From: Heterotrichella gracilis
Lineage: Eukaryota; Sar; Xanthophyceae; Tribonematales; Xanthonemataceae
DNA length: 64,000 bases
Assembly: GCA_032358255.1 (NCBI GenBank)
Contig: JAULBX010006775.1
Location: forward strand, 1-64,000
Direction: 5' to 3'
Shown here: positions 34,780-47,092 of the stretch, piece after piece
Layout of the letters: every line of letters starts with the position of its first letter
How positions within the stretch are numbered: the first letter of the stretch is position 1
Notes under the pieces: model-generated
What the model saw: only the letters and a program-made list of their open reading frames with translations
What the model was told of the DNA's origin: nothing
Databases searched by the model: none
Position numbers and translations under genes: made by a program

Positions 34780-37700
34780 ATGAAGCACAAGGAGAAGAAG
34801 CACAAGGGCAACAAGGAGGCCAAGCGGCACAAGGGGGAGAAATCAGACTATGACAAGGTACTGGCCAGGCCCTTGCACCACCGCCATCATCCAGGTTCTT
34901 GCGCCACGCCTTGTCTCGCGCGGCAGAGTCTAGTGCCCAGGGTAGCGCCACATCCATGCTGTGCCTTTGCAAAACACAGCCACCGCAGATTGCAAACCTG
35001 GACCATAGCGCATGTTATGAAAGCTTTTGGCGCACTGAGAAGCGATCTTGCTTGACCAATGGCACTTCCGCCCCCCAGGTGGTATCCCTGGAGGCACGTG
35101 CCGCGCGCGCATCCGGTGGCCAGCGCCCTGCACCTGCCCTCCCCTTCCTCCCCCCCTCCCCCGCCACCTTGGGACCCGGCCCCGGTGCCTCCATCGACCC
35201 CACGCCCGACATGGCCAACCTGGCATACCGTGCACTGTACCGCGCTGACGTGGCGGCATACACAAGATACGACCCAAAAGGGCTGGCTCGGGAGGTGGTG
35301 GCCAGGGGCGGGGCGACTGGCAGGTGCGAGGGTGTTCCGGGGTGCAGGTGCACTGTGTGCATGTGATGATCAGTCAACAGTGCAAGGGGGCAAGGGGTGC
35401 ATGGGCTGTGCAAGTGGTGACCCCTGTCCTGCATGTGCAACAGGTTGGGTGCATGCGTGCCATCAGGATAACCTTGTGCGGTGGCTGTGAGCCACAGGCA
35501 TTAATATTGTGTGCATGGCGTTTGTCCATGGTTCATGGCACATGTGCGCCACTCGTGCAGTGCACATGGCTTGCATGCGGCCTCACATGCACCCCCTATG
35601 TGCAGTGTCCCCGGCGTGAGTCGCCCCGGCCCCCCGCGCTACTTCCACTCCCGACGGGGCGGCAGCAGGGGTGTGAGGAGGGTGCGGCTGGGGGAGAGGA
35701 GGGGCGAGGGTATCAGGGGAGGGACGCGCATGGAAGGGCTGCCATTGTCAGGATTCATACCACTTGCAGGTGAGTGTGGGGGCCGGGCTATCCTACAACT
35801 GCATGGCATTGCATCATTTCCCCACATGGCCAAGTTGACTCCTGCGTTTTCATTGCATTCTCAGAGGGCATGGCCTTGCGCATCTGCAATTATGGCACAC
35901 ACACACACAGGTACACACCACAGCACACAGGCACACTCCACCCCTCATCTACTTCACACCCCACCACACCCCGCCGCCCTGCCCCGTTTTCAGACCCCGG
36001 CCCCAGCCACCCCCCGGGTGAGGACAGCGACAGCGCACCCGAGGGAGAGACACAGGAGGAGTACCTGATGCGGCGCAGGAGGGACCTCAACACAGCCACG
36101 CGCGTACAGCCGCAGGACCTTTGCCTGTGGCTGCAGCTGGCGGCGCTGTCCGACCAGGGCGCCAGGGGCGGGGGGCGGGCGCGCAAGGGTGAGAAGGTGG
36201 CGGCAGCCGAGCGCAAGCTGGCGGTGCTTGAGCAGGCGCTGGTGCTGCACCCTGGGGCTGACGCGCTGCTGCTGGAGCTCATGCGCACGGTGGGTGGGTG
36301 GCATGTGATGATTACCCTAGAAAAGGGTCAAGGAGTGCATGCAGGCTTGCACAGAGATACTGCTGGGCTGGGGTTGAAGTGAAAATTGTGGGGGTGGGTC
36401 TGAGTGAGGGGGGCGGGGCAGTAGCAAGGAGCATTGTACTCAGGCAGGTGCTCGCCATGGTCAGTGCTGCCACTGGCGATCATAACTGGTGCATCCCATT
36501 GCTAGTGGGATGTCCCCATGTTACTAAACTACACTATATGAAATGTCTTCCGTGGTTTCCCCATACCCCCCACCCACCAACCCACCCACCCCTGCAGGTT
36601 GCCAGCGTGAGTGAGCCTGAGCAGGTGCACGCAAGGTGGGAGAAGGTGCTGGGGAGACACGGGGGGAGCATCGCGCTGTGGCAGGAGTACCTGAGGTTGA
36701 GGGCCACAGATTTCCAGCATTTCTCCATCTCCGCCCTCAGGGTCCTGTACGCCAACGCAATCCACTCGCTGGCGTGTGAGCGGGCCAGGCAGCAGCGAAC
36801 ACCATCCTCGCTGGCAGGCACCGCCCCTCTTGAGAGGGTGATGGTGGGGTTCTTCCTTGATGCCTGCCGCCTTGAACTTCAGTCAGGACACAACGAGCGA
36901 GGTGTTGCTCTGATTCAGGTGGGTACTATGGCAAGGGGTCTTATTGGTTTGCCGGTCAGTCTGATTGTGTTGTACTGGTTCAGTAAGGGGAAGTCTACAC
37001 GAGTTATCACTTTGGGGAGTTTTAACAGCGCCATGCGATCTGGACAGCTGCAGCAGTGGTTGCAGCTTTCCAGCCAAAACTCATCATACCTGGCCCCATC
37101 CACCTGGCCCCATCCATGACCCTGCATGCTGATTCAAGGGCACACTATTGCATTGCCTACAGCCGCTGACCTTACTGTCCCTTTGCCGTGCCTCTTTTTC
37201 CAGGCTGCCATCGAGTTCCACGCCCTCCCCCCACCTGACTCGCTGGCTCACCTGGCCCACATGGACCCTGGTGACCAGTTGGTGTCACATGCACACACTG
37301 CCAGGTGGCGCATGTTCAGCCAGTTCTGGAGCAGTGGGGCGCCTAGGGTTGGGGATGAGGGAGCACATGGCTGGGGTGCGTGGGTGCAAACACAAGGCAG
37401 GCAGGTCAGTCAACCTGGGAGGGGGTGGATGTATGGGTGTGAGATCAGAGGATATTTGCTCCGCAATTCTAGAGGGCCATGCCACTCCATGGCCCTCCAT
37501 GGCCCTCTCCGGAAGTATGGGCACATCAATGCGTGTGGCATGTGGTGTGGTTGTTTGCCAGCATGAAATCCATGCACAGGCTTTGAATGTGGCAGTACCC
37601 GCATGCCATGCAGGCCAGCGACACAGTTGAGGATGAGGAAGATGAAGAAGGGGAGGGGGCTGTGCCAGGCGGGTGGTCAGGGTGGGTGGAGCTGCTGCCT

Positions 37701-40700
37701 GACAAGGGGGGGGAAGGGGGAGCGGAAGGGGAGGAGGAGGATGGGGAGGAGGAGGAAGAGGAGGATGACAAGGTGGTTGAGGGTGGGGAGGATGTGCAGG
37801 AAACAGAAGAGGAGCTGCTGGCAAGGTACTCAGGGAGGATGTCTCGCTCACCACGGACAGCACCCAGGGGGCCTGTGCCACGGGCGTTTGCATTTACACA
37901 GTGTGCCAGTGGCAGCTCATCCATAGCAGTTGCCATTCGCCAGCTTGCATTGCCTAGGGTGGCAATGGTCGATCCGATGTGTAGCTAATGTATCGCAACT
38001 GGTGTTGTGGCGCATGTTGCCCCAGCCACTGAGCACAACACATCATGGCCAGGTCATCCCCAAACTCACCCACCATTCTAAGTACCCCCCCTCAATCCCC
38101 CCGCAGGCTTGGCCTTGCCCTTGATGCGCAGCTGCAGCAGCTTGAGGTGGGTGTGAGCGCACCCCTCATGGGGCGGTGGCTGGAGGTTGAGGCCAGGCGC
38201 AGCGCGGAGCAGTGGGCGCCAGGCGGGGGTGGGGGGCAAGGGGAGGAGGAGGGCGAGGGGGAGGAGGAGGGCGAGGGAGTGGCGCAGGTGATTGAGGCGC
38301 GGGAGCTTGAGCGGCTGCTGTTTGCCATTGGTAGGGGGTGGGAGCGGGTGGACTGGCATTGCCCTTGGGCAGTGCGGTGTGTTTTGCATGGGGGGGCTGT
38401 AGTAGTTGCGTGGTATGGGTGCTTATACATGCATGCGGTGATTGCACATGAGCTGCCAGTTGGTGCCCCTGCACGTCCAGGCAACCATGGTCCTCCTTGC
38501 CATGTCCCACGGGATCCTTCTCCTTTTCCCCAGACTCCCCCGACCTGGTCCAGGAGCTGGTCCAGGGTTGCCTCAGGCTGATGGGGGCAGACCTCCCCAC
38601 CTGTGCCTCCACCAGTCTTGCCCCCCTGCCAGACACCGCAGCAGACTGCCTGTCCCCCCAGCTGCAGGTCAGTGCCCGCTTAGGCCATAGTATTGCACAT
38701 GCAGGGGTATGGCATGAATGTCATGTACATGTGCTGGTAATGCACAGAACCATTGAAATCCTTGGCAAGGAATCCTCTCCAGCTCGACCTTGCATGAGAG
38801 TACATTCGCTGGTCTAAATAAGATGTTGCCAGGGACCTGCAAGCCGAGGAGATTGGGGAAGTACCTGAAGCAGGGACCTGCACATGCACTCCACTGCCAG
38901 TGACTCTTCCCCTCCCTGAATTCTGACATTCCTTTTACCTACCTTCCTTCCAGGAATTGCTGCAGGCGGTGGAGGCAGAGCTGCAGGGGCAGGCGCAAGG
39001 ACAGGGGCAGGCGCAAGGCGTTGACCTCCTCTCCCCTTCCACCCCTCCCTGGTTCCTGCCCTGGCTCCAGACCACACCCGGCGCTGGCCCTGATGCACCA
39101 CCCACGACGGGGTGGTACAAAGTGAGTGGTGCAGGAAGTTGGGTTGATGAAAATCCTCGAGGCATGCCACAGGCCGCCCTACCTACACCACGCAGTTTTT
39201 TAGGGGTTTGAGTACAAGGGCGTCTCAAATGCCTGCCTGGCTTTGGTCAAGTGCTGCAGTAGGGCAGCATGGCGCTTCCAATACCCCTGTCCCAGCCGCA
39301 CGCCATGCACCACTGCTGGCCAGCAGTGCGTGTAATAGCTGACTCATGGGCTGAGCCCGTTATTGCGCCTGCATCTTTATGCTGTGATGGCACCTTGTCC
39401 TGCTGGTGTCGCACTGACCACCAGGCCATGCACAGTCCCATGCATGACGAGGGAACCGCAAGCGCAAAAGCTTGTTGTTATAAATGTGTAGTTGTCTGGG
39501 GCAAGGTTCCACCCATATTAATTCATGTAAGCCAGTCCCCTGTAGTTTTGTCCCGTTAACTTATGTATTCCTCCCTTGCAGTTCCACCCCACCAGGCACA
39601 AATTCCTCTCTCGCCTCCTCACCACCCTGCTGTCCACCCCCACCCCCACGTTATCTCCCACACCCCTTGCGCGCGCCCTCATGGCGATGGAGTGGAACGC
39701 CCACACCGACAAAAGCCTAGCCAGGGCTGCCGCCAAAACCCTGCTGGCAGATCACCGGGAATGCGTGGCACTTTGGGGGGCTTACGCATGCATGGAGGCG
39801 CAGGGGGGAAACATCAAGGTGGAGCACACTCGCAGGGGAGGTCCAAAGGGAGTCCTGTTATGTTGTGCTGTTTGTTGAGATGGCACAATGATGTGCACAA
39901 TGCACACAGGGTGACATCCCAGGGGAATGCGCTAGGGTGGATGCTTTAGGATGGATGCCACTGTACTGCAGCGCTGGCCTCCTTGCCATCTGTACTGTCC
40001 GATATCACTGTGTGGGGTGGGGTGCAGCTGTGGGGCCGGGTTGCTTCTGGTGGTGTTGGTGTGCACCATGTCTTGCCCCCATGCAAAGCCCCACCCAACC
40101 GTGTTCCAACACCCGCCTGCAGGCGGCTCGTCGTGTGTATGACAACACCTTGGCCACCCTCCCCGCATCCTCCCTCCCATCCAGCTCCCCCCTTGCCTTG
40201 GACTACGCGGACTGCGAGCTGGCGCACGGGGGGCGGGAGGGCAGGGCGCGCGCTCTGCATGTGCTGCTGTGGCTGGGAGCAAGGGGGGTGTACGCTCCAT
40301 ATACTGGAGGGGAGGGGCCAGTAGATCTTGGGAGGGTGGTGGCGGCTCGCAAGGGGTACCAGGTGCGTGGGGAGTGGGGATGGAGGGGGATGCGGAGGCA
40401 CTTGCGGTAGACACATAGTGTGGCCATGGCGAATACTTCCTGCAGCCAGGGAATTACAACACAAGCCATCTGTCATTACAATATGCACATTTTTGATGCA
40501 CCACATTCCACCGCCATGGCCCAATGTCCTTTGTCATCCCAAGCACTTTCCTGAGGGAAGGATTCCGCGGATGGATGCGCCTGCATTACTGTGTGTCCGC
40601 GTGTCCCATCAACCCCCTCCTCCACCCCCACCACCAGGAGTGCCTGAGCACCACAGCCGGCAGTGGCCAGCTGTCCCCAGCCGCCGCTGCCACCATCAGC

Positions 40701-42236
40701 GGTGCCGCACTGGCTGAGGCGCTGCTGCCTGGGGAGGTGGGGGGCGGCCTGCGGGCAGCCACGGCCATCTTTGAGCAGGTGGGGTGTGGCCGCAAGCCAG
40801 TGTGTGCAGCCTGATGTTGCTGACCAGGACACTGCAGATGACATTTTCACATGTAAATTTCACCATGCCATCCTCACATGTAATTCTCACCATGTGCAAG
40901 GCAGCAGGTGCCCCCTGAGGTGAACCCATCTCGGTGAGCGATGCACGAAGGATCCTGTACATTTTTGCAGCTGTACGTGCCGTGATGTAAGTTCAGGTAA
41001 TGCTGCAAACCCATCCCCTCTCGGTGCCGGTTGTGAGCTGTAACCCCCCCTTGCCGTGCAGGTTCTTTCCCTGTCTCCCCTTGATGTGCGGCAGGGCAAT
41101 GGTCAGTGGGAGTGGCTGCATGTGCGCTACAGTCAGCTGGTGTGTGGCCAGTGGGGGGCAGCGCCAGGCCAGGCGCGCGCGGTGCTGATGCAGGTGGGTG
41201 CATGGGGTGGGTGCGGATGCGGGGTGCTGGGGATAGGATATATTGTGTGGTGATTTTGGGAGAGCGCAGTTATTGCAGTGCGTATTTATGACACAGGCAT
41301 TGGGTTTGGCGATGGTTTGCACTTTGGAACATGGCATGGGGGGCTATGGACTGTGCTGTGGGGGAGCTCATGGTGGTCATGTTGAGATGAAATCCAGCAA
41401 TTGTGCAGTAGCAATGACCACAACATCCCCCCCATCACGCCAGGCGCTGCAGGTGTACCCCTCCTCCCCGCCCCTGCTGGCGCTCCTGTCCCGCCTTGAC
41501 CTGCGCGCACACACCACCGCCAGGCTGCGCACGCAGCTGGGGGCGCTCACTGCACGCCAGGTGGCGCTACCGCAGTGCCTGCTGGCGCTCAGGCTGGAGG
41601 CGGCGCGGTCTGGGGGGCAACGACACGTGCAGGTGAGGGGAGGGCATGCGATTCCAAGCATGCAAGTGCTGGTGTTGGGCCGAGGCAATTGCTGGCTGGG
41701 TGGGCGCATGCCCTCGTACTACCCATTTCGAATGGGTGTTTGGTATTTGATGTACTCATTCCAACGAGCCAACCTAAGTTGCATTGCAGCTCCATGTATC
41801 ACCCGCACCACGCAAGTGCCACAGGGCCGGTGCACAAGCCCATGCACCCCGTTATCCTACTGAATGCGCCCCACCAACCCGCCACCGCTCTCACCATGGC
41901 CCCTTCTCCACACAGGCCCTGTTTGAGCGCCTCCTCTCCCGCCCGGACCTGCGCTGCTCCCCCCTCATGTGGCGTGCCTACATGGACTTCACCACACACA
42001 CAGCCGCAGCCACAGCCACTGGGGCGGACGCGCCCCGCAGGGGGCTGCTGCGGGCGCTGCACGAGTGCCCCGGCTGCAAGCGCCTGTGGCTGGCGGGGCT
42101 GGGCGGTGGTGGGGGTGTGGCGCTGGGTGATGGTGAGCGGCGGGACCTGGTTGGCCTGATGCGTGACAAGGGTGTGGCCATACGCACTGACCTGTACGAG
42201 GTGGTGCTGGAGGGGCTGGGTGGAGGCGGGGAGTGA
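34780..42236 (+). CDS. NRDE2 homologue (nuclear exosome/RNAi and splicing regulator)
   Basis: NRDE2 is a nuclear HAT-repeat protein that binds the exosome helicase Mtr4 and affects RNA decay and splicing. Exons: 34780-34857, 35079-35323, 35606-35769, 35994-36289, 36598-36918, 37204-37404, 37614-37825, 38107-38330, 38534-38667, 38954-39121, 39582-39818, 40123-40362, 40638-40778, 41062-41193, 41444-41632, 41916-42236; all in phase, about 1,100 aa. The start is a Lys-rich tract (KHKEKKHKGNKEAKRHKG), followed by LAYRALYRADVAAYTRY and RYFHSRRGG. The conserved core has RRRRDLNTATRVQPQDLCLW, LWQEYLRLRATDFQHFSIS and FWSSGAPRVGDEGAHGW, then an acidic insertion (exon 7) and C-terminal HAT-like repeats (LWGAYACMEAQGGN, AARRVYDNTLA). 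ATG 34780 may be internal, because an acceptor-like CCCAG ends two bases upstream, so the true N terminus may lie in an earlier exon. Confidence 0.88.
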
Positions 42237-42835
42237 GCGGGGCTGGGGAGCCGTGGTGAATTTTTGCTGGGACGGTGCACCGTCGACGCAGTGTAGGGCA
42301 GGGGCCGTGGCTAATTTCGCACCTGCCTGAGTATCAATTGGCTGTCACATCCAGCTCCAAAGGGTATCCTGTTCTTTTTCAATGTTATTGCCTGTTTACA
42401 CTGTACCTTTTTTTATCACCAATTCACTATGTGCAAACCCGACACTGTAGCAGAACACTGTTTTAAACAATCTGTGTAACAATAGACCGCGAACTCTTTG
42501 AACAGCTAGCTTGCCAGTGTGTGATCTCCCCGATGCTGCCAATATATACAATGCATGCATGCATCTGCGACTGGGGTTGTGCTCTCCCACAGCCCGACCT
42601 GTGTCAGCAGGAGTGCTTGCTTAAAGAGCAGGAACAGGCAAAGCACCCGTTTTAAGTGCTTCAACGTGAAGCTCAAAGTGACACTGACCAAGGTAGCTTT
42701 ATTTAAAGGGCACACTGGACCTCGATCTAGGTGACGTACTCTGCTTGCACACCGACCTGTGAATGGCTCTGTGGGTAATTTGGACGCCGCCAGGATTACA
42801 CAGCCCTTCTTGGTGTGTCTCTTTCTCAACCTGGT
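42237..42835. other. Intergenic region, no gene seen
   Basis: About 600 bases between the NRDE2 stop and the ChaC start codon, both on the plus strand. It contains a TGCATGCATGCAT run near 42551. Nothing else is recognisable. Confidence 0.5.
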
Positions 42836-45182
42836 ATGTCTCTGCCTCTGCGTTTCAGCCACGCACAACCCCTGGTAGGCCTCATCATACACCCAGTACA
42901 TCAGCGCAGCTGCCAACGACACAGTAAGCGTGCTGTTGGCAGTAACCGTGCTGTTGTTGCTAGTACTGCTGCCAATGCCTCCGTTCAGGGGTTGGATGAT
43001 ATGAATTTGGAGGTTGCCAGTGCTGGCATGCAGCTGGAGGTTGCCAGCGCCTTTGGACATGCCATAGATGGCGACTTGGACGACTTTCACCCGCCTGTGC
43101 TGCCAGAATCAGGGGACTTTTGGATCTTTGGATTTGGAAGTCTGGTTTACAAGCCAGGTACATTGACAGCCACTTGACAAAGCTCATCCTGTTGGCACGG
43201 ACCATATGCATGCAAATGTTTGCGCTCGTACATGCCCACTGGTGGCACGCGCACCTGGATCCGTGCGCGTGAATTCCGTGCCAACACTACGAGCCAATAT
43301 TCTGCACCCCAACCCTTACACCCCTATCCCTACCCACGCCCCCCCTCCAGGGTTTCCCTTCAGCCAGCGCCGCGAGGGTTTCATCCGGGGTTGGGCACGC
43401 GTGTGGCACCAGGGCAGCACCGACCACCGTGGCACCCCACAGCGACCAGGCAGGACAGTCACGCTGGAGGAGAGGGAGGGGGCAACAACGGTGGGTGGGT
43501 GGGTGGGGGTGGGGGTGGGGGTGGGGAGCGACAATTTGCCACTGCTGCAAGACTTGGTGCACAATGACCTGCCTGTATTACCAGTGGTGCTTTCCCTGCT
43601 GGGTATGGCACCAGCACCATGAATTGACAGTGTTGCTTGTTGCCATCAAGTGCATGGCACATGGCCGCCGGGGTATTTGAGCTGAAATCGGATGCCAAGC
43701 TGAATACTGTGGCATTTCCTGCAGTGGGGTGTCGCGTATGCACTGGCGGGGACATACCAGGAGCAGCTGCAGACGCTCAAGGTGGGGGCACGAGGGTGGC
43801 ACACGCAAATGCATTTTTGAGCCCTGCAGCCTAGTATTAGCATCCCCACCATGTTTTATTGGCAGCTGCAGGCGAACTGTCCTTGCCCAAGGGTGGCAAA
43901 TGCCTGTGCATGTGACCGGATGCAGGCGCTACAGTGCACGGGCATCCATCGTATGATTTGGACCCTCATGTATTGATGTGCTCCCATTACAGCCCACCTG
44001 GCACCTCCCACGATTGTATCCCTGGCATGACCCATGCACAGCCACACTGGGACGCTGCGGTGGGCCATGGGACCCAGAACATGCGCGCCCATATTTTGCG
44101 CTCATAAATTGCACTTTCCAAATACCATTCAATGAATCTCCCTCCCAACCACACACCACCTCCATGCAGTACCTTGAATGGCGTGAGAAGCAGTATGATG
44201 TGCGTGCCAGCGTGGACCTGTTTGCTGCCGCTGCCCCCTTGGAGCCTATTGTGAAGGGGGCGCTGGTGTACATTGCATCACCTGACAGGTGAGGGGCAAA
44301 GAAGGAGTTCATTGCCTTGTGCATCTGTACAAAAATAGTGTGGTGTATCGCATCTGAAATCTTCACACAATTTCTAATCTAAAGAAAAAACCTGCTGAAA
44401 GTTTCTGTGTAACACATGATAATATTATGCCTGTAATAGCCCTCCGAAATTGGCCGTGAGCAGGCAGATTTCATTCTCGAACTTGTTGGCTCCCATTGGT
44501 AGGTGACAGGTAAATAGGTCCTGTGATCTTGTAGTCTGAATAAGTAGTCAGAGCCTTAGCTAAAGGGCCATTGTGGATTTCGTCAAATGTAGGGGCATTG
44601 CTTGTTTGTTTCGCAAAATATATAGCTATACTGTGCCACACAGTAGCATTTGCAGTCAATTTCCGCACCATGGCTTGGGTCTTACCACGTGCACAATCCC
44701 GAGGCCTTGCACCATCATCATCTGCAATCCCTCTGGCCCAGGACCCGCAACAGCAACTATTTGGGCCCTGCCTCACTGGATGACTTGGCCCGCCAGATTG
44801 CGGCGGCGGAGGGGCCCTCGGGGCCGAATTGGGAGTATGTGTTCAGGCTTGCGGAGCAGATGCGAAAGGTGAGGAACCCCTCGGGAAGCTATGAAAGCAC
44901 TGCCAGGGTGGCTGGAGGCCACGAATGACACTCTCCTGATTCATTCCCGTCCCTAACCTTCCCTTGCCAATGACAGCGTGTGCGCACGCCCCAACACCCA
45001 CACATTCTGTCACAACCACTGCTGGCAGGAGTGACTCTGCCGCTGTCTTGCCCCAGCCACCCACCTTGCCCCCTCCCCCATGTTGCCTGCAGATGGGTGT
45101 GGATGACCCTGAGCTGTTTGCGCTGGAGGCAAGAGTGAGGGAGGTGATGATGGAGGAGGGGATGAGTGGGGAGACCAGCTGA
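42836..45182 (+). CDS. ChaC-type glutathione-specific gamma-glutamylcyclotransferase
   Basis: Splits glutathione into 5-oxoproline and Cys-Gly. Exons 42836-43157, 43351-43490, 43725-43781, 44170-44288, 44742-44868, 45093-45182, in phase, give 284 aa. The fold's substrate loop is IFGFGSLVYKPGFPF. Then come GFIRGWARVWHQGSTDHRG, TPQRPGRTVTLE, WGVAYALAG, YLEWREKQYD with the catalytic glutamate region, VKGALVYIASP, NYLGPASLDDLARQI, GPSGPNWEYVFRLAEQMR and a C-terminal VDDPELFALEARVRE. About 85 residues precede the domain, starting MSLPLRFSHAQPLVG with several Arg/Ser and no acidic residues early on. This could be an organelle-targeting leader, whereas most ChaC enzymes are cytosolic. Confidence 0.93.
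43491..43526 (+). repeat. G-rich tract at a 5' splice site of the ChaC gene
   Basis: Exon 2 ends at 43490 and the intron begins with GTGGGTGGGTGGGTGGGG, continuing as GGGGGT repeats to 43526. At least seven runs of three or more G are closely spaced, enough to form a G-quadruplex in the DNA or pre-mRNA that includes the donor itself. Confidence 0.8.
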
Positions 45183-46456
45183 CCAGGGGCGGAGGTTGCT
45201 TCCTCCAAGCTTTGGCCCTTGACCAGGAATGGGGGAGCCTCCCCTGAGGGGGGGTCAGGCTAGTGCCGCAGCTGTGTGCGCAGAGCGCTACATTATTATT
45301 GTCATATGCATCCATGTCCACAGACGGGAATAGGGATTGTGTGTTTATTTTGTCGCATGCAAGAGCAACTGTTTCGGCATCCAATTTCTTTGTGCAACAG
45401 CTATCATAAATAATTGGGGTGGGGGTGTACGGTATATATTTTGTCTTTTTCATACAGTACATTCTTGCTAGTAGCAGTAGTACTGCTGACCATTAATTTC
45501 AATTGAAATGCACTTTTGCATTGCCTCCAGAACTGATCGATTGAATTAAACATCAATGGGACCCAATGGCCAGGCTGAGCGTTAGTGCATACAAATGCAT
45601 CCATTAATCTCAGCAGACGCGCATAGCGGCCACATGTATGTTAGTTAGTTAGTTACATGCATTCCAGCAATACAGCCAGATTAGCAGTCGGTCTTGCATA
45701 TGCGGCGCCACGCAGCTCTTTCCTGGCACTGTTTGAACCACCTATTGATCCCACGCGATCCCATGTAAGTGCATGCATATGGCCTTAGATCGTCGACGAT
45801 TAGAATCTCGTCAACGTTCCATTCCAGCGATTCTCTTCTGAAGTTACCCTGACATACCACTGCAGACATGTCTATGAGCCTCAGCTGACCTTCTGTAGCT
45901 GTCTCGACATCTGATGATTATTAATAACTCTCCAGAGTTCAGCTACCCACCATTGTGGCATCATGGTGAGGTGTGCACTTTGGACAATGAGAGAACTTGC
46001 TAAAATCTCCATATGTTTGCTGCGTGACAAACATATAGGCAGAGCAGGGTAAAAAAGACATGAAACGAAAGCGAACGCAGTTTGGCAAAGCATAACCACT
46101 GTGAAAAATGATGGAACCAACCCTGGGAGGGAAAAAGCAGCAGTTGTATGCACACAAAGTGCACCCTCTGTGCCCAAAGGCATGCGCCCTCCCCAGAAAG
46201 CTCAACAAATTCAGACAGCGCCTGCTCCATGTGCAAACCGCTGCTGGCCGGGGATGTGGCCCGTCCATCGCTATTGCCTGCTTGTGTTGCACTTTTCACT
46301 ATGGCACCGCCACAAGCAGTGCACTAGGGTTGATGCCCCGGGAGTGCGTGATTGCAAGCAAGGGGGCTGCGGGCGCAAGCACATTTCCTGGCGTTGGTGA
46401 CATCCCCAGCCAACCATTGCCAAGCGCCGTTATTATGACTGCACCCCCAGTCCTGC
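45183..46456. other. Convergent intergenic region
   Basis: A 1.3-kb gap between the ChaC 3' end and a minus-strand small gene. AT-rich patches occur (45410-45560) and a short TTAG repeat near 45643-45656. A plus-strand open frame starts at 46108 but runs antisense through the next gene. Confidence 0.45.
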
Positions 46457-47092
46457 CTATTGCCGCACAGATGCAAATTTGGGAGGCGCTCGCTGTTGCG
46501 GCTGCTGCGGTTGCGTTTGTGCTGCCCCCGCCTCCTCCTCACCCTCCCCAGTCTTCCCCTTGTATGCTGCGGCCGCCCCCCCTGCTGCCAGCAGCGCCCC
46601 CAACCCCTTCACCACCCCTCCTGTCCCCCCCGCCCCCTTCAGCAGCGCTGCCCCCTTGGCCGCCACAACCAATGACCCAGCAGCTGCAGCCCTGCGATAG
46701 GGAGTTGGGTTGATAACGGAGAATCGATGGTACGCAGGCCTCTAAGCGGCGTCGCTGCGTGCAATCGACGGTGGTGCTTGCATCTTGCGCCATACATTTG
46801 CACAGGTACATATGTAGGACTAAATACAACAAATATGGTGAGGATGTTTTGCCCATTGCCGCACACGCCGTTTGCAGCGGTTGTTCACTACGCACAAGCG
46901 GTGCGTGTGCGTTGTTTCCAGGGACATGGGTGTGGTTAACCTACCTCTCTAGGCCCATATATGCTGCACAGAGTGGAGAAACACACAACGAAAGATGCCA
47001 AATCATTTTCCCCTTTATCCTGTGCCCCAGGCGCAGCACCCCCCCTCCACCCACCTGAGCACCACCCCCAGGCTGTACTTCTTATCTGCCAT
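46457..47092 (-). CDS. Small Gly/Ala-rich protein, family unknown
   Basis: Two-exon model on the minus strand: 47092-47055 (ATG GCA GAT..., MADKKYSLGVVLR, donor CAG/gtgggt) and 46691-46457. The phase-2 junction restores an arginine codon. The product is about 90 aa. The middle (AAGSLVVAAKGAALLKGAGG, then GVVKGLGALLAAGGAAAAYK) is a Gly/Ala-rich alternation of small hydrophobic residues with lysines, which could be one or two amphipathic or weak membrane helices. The tail is acidic, then Gln/Pro-rich, ending KFASVRQ. I do not recognise a family. Support is the clean splice phase and biased composition only; a transcript is needed to trust it. The opposite-strand open frame is Pro-rich and looks like its shadow. 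Confidence 0.4.

Noticed and set aside
41243-41863. 206-residue plus-strand open frame
   Set aside because: It runs through two NRDE2 introns around exon 41444-41632; only the exon part matches the family.
46108-46713. Plus-strand open frame of about 200 residues, Pro-rich C-terminal half
   Set aside because: Its second half lies antisense to the minus-strand Gly/Ala-rich exon and its composition is what that exon's complement would give; the first half has no domain.
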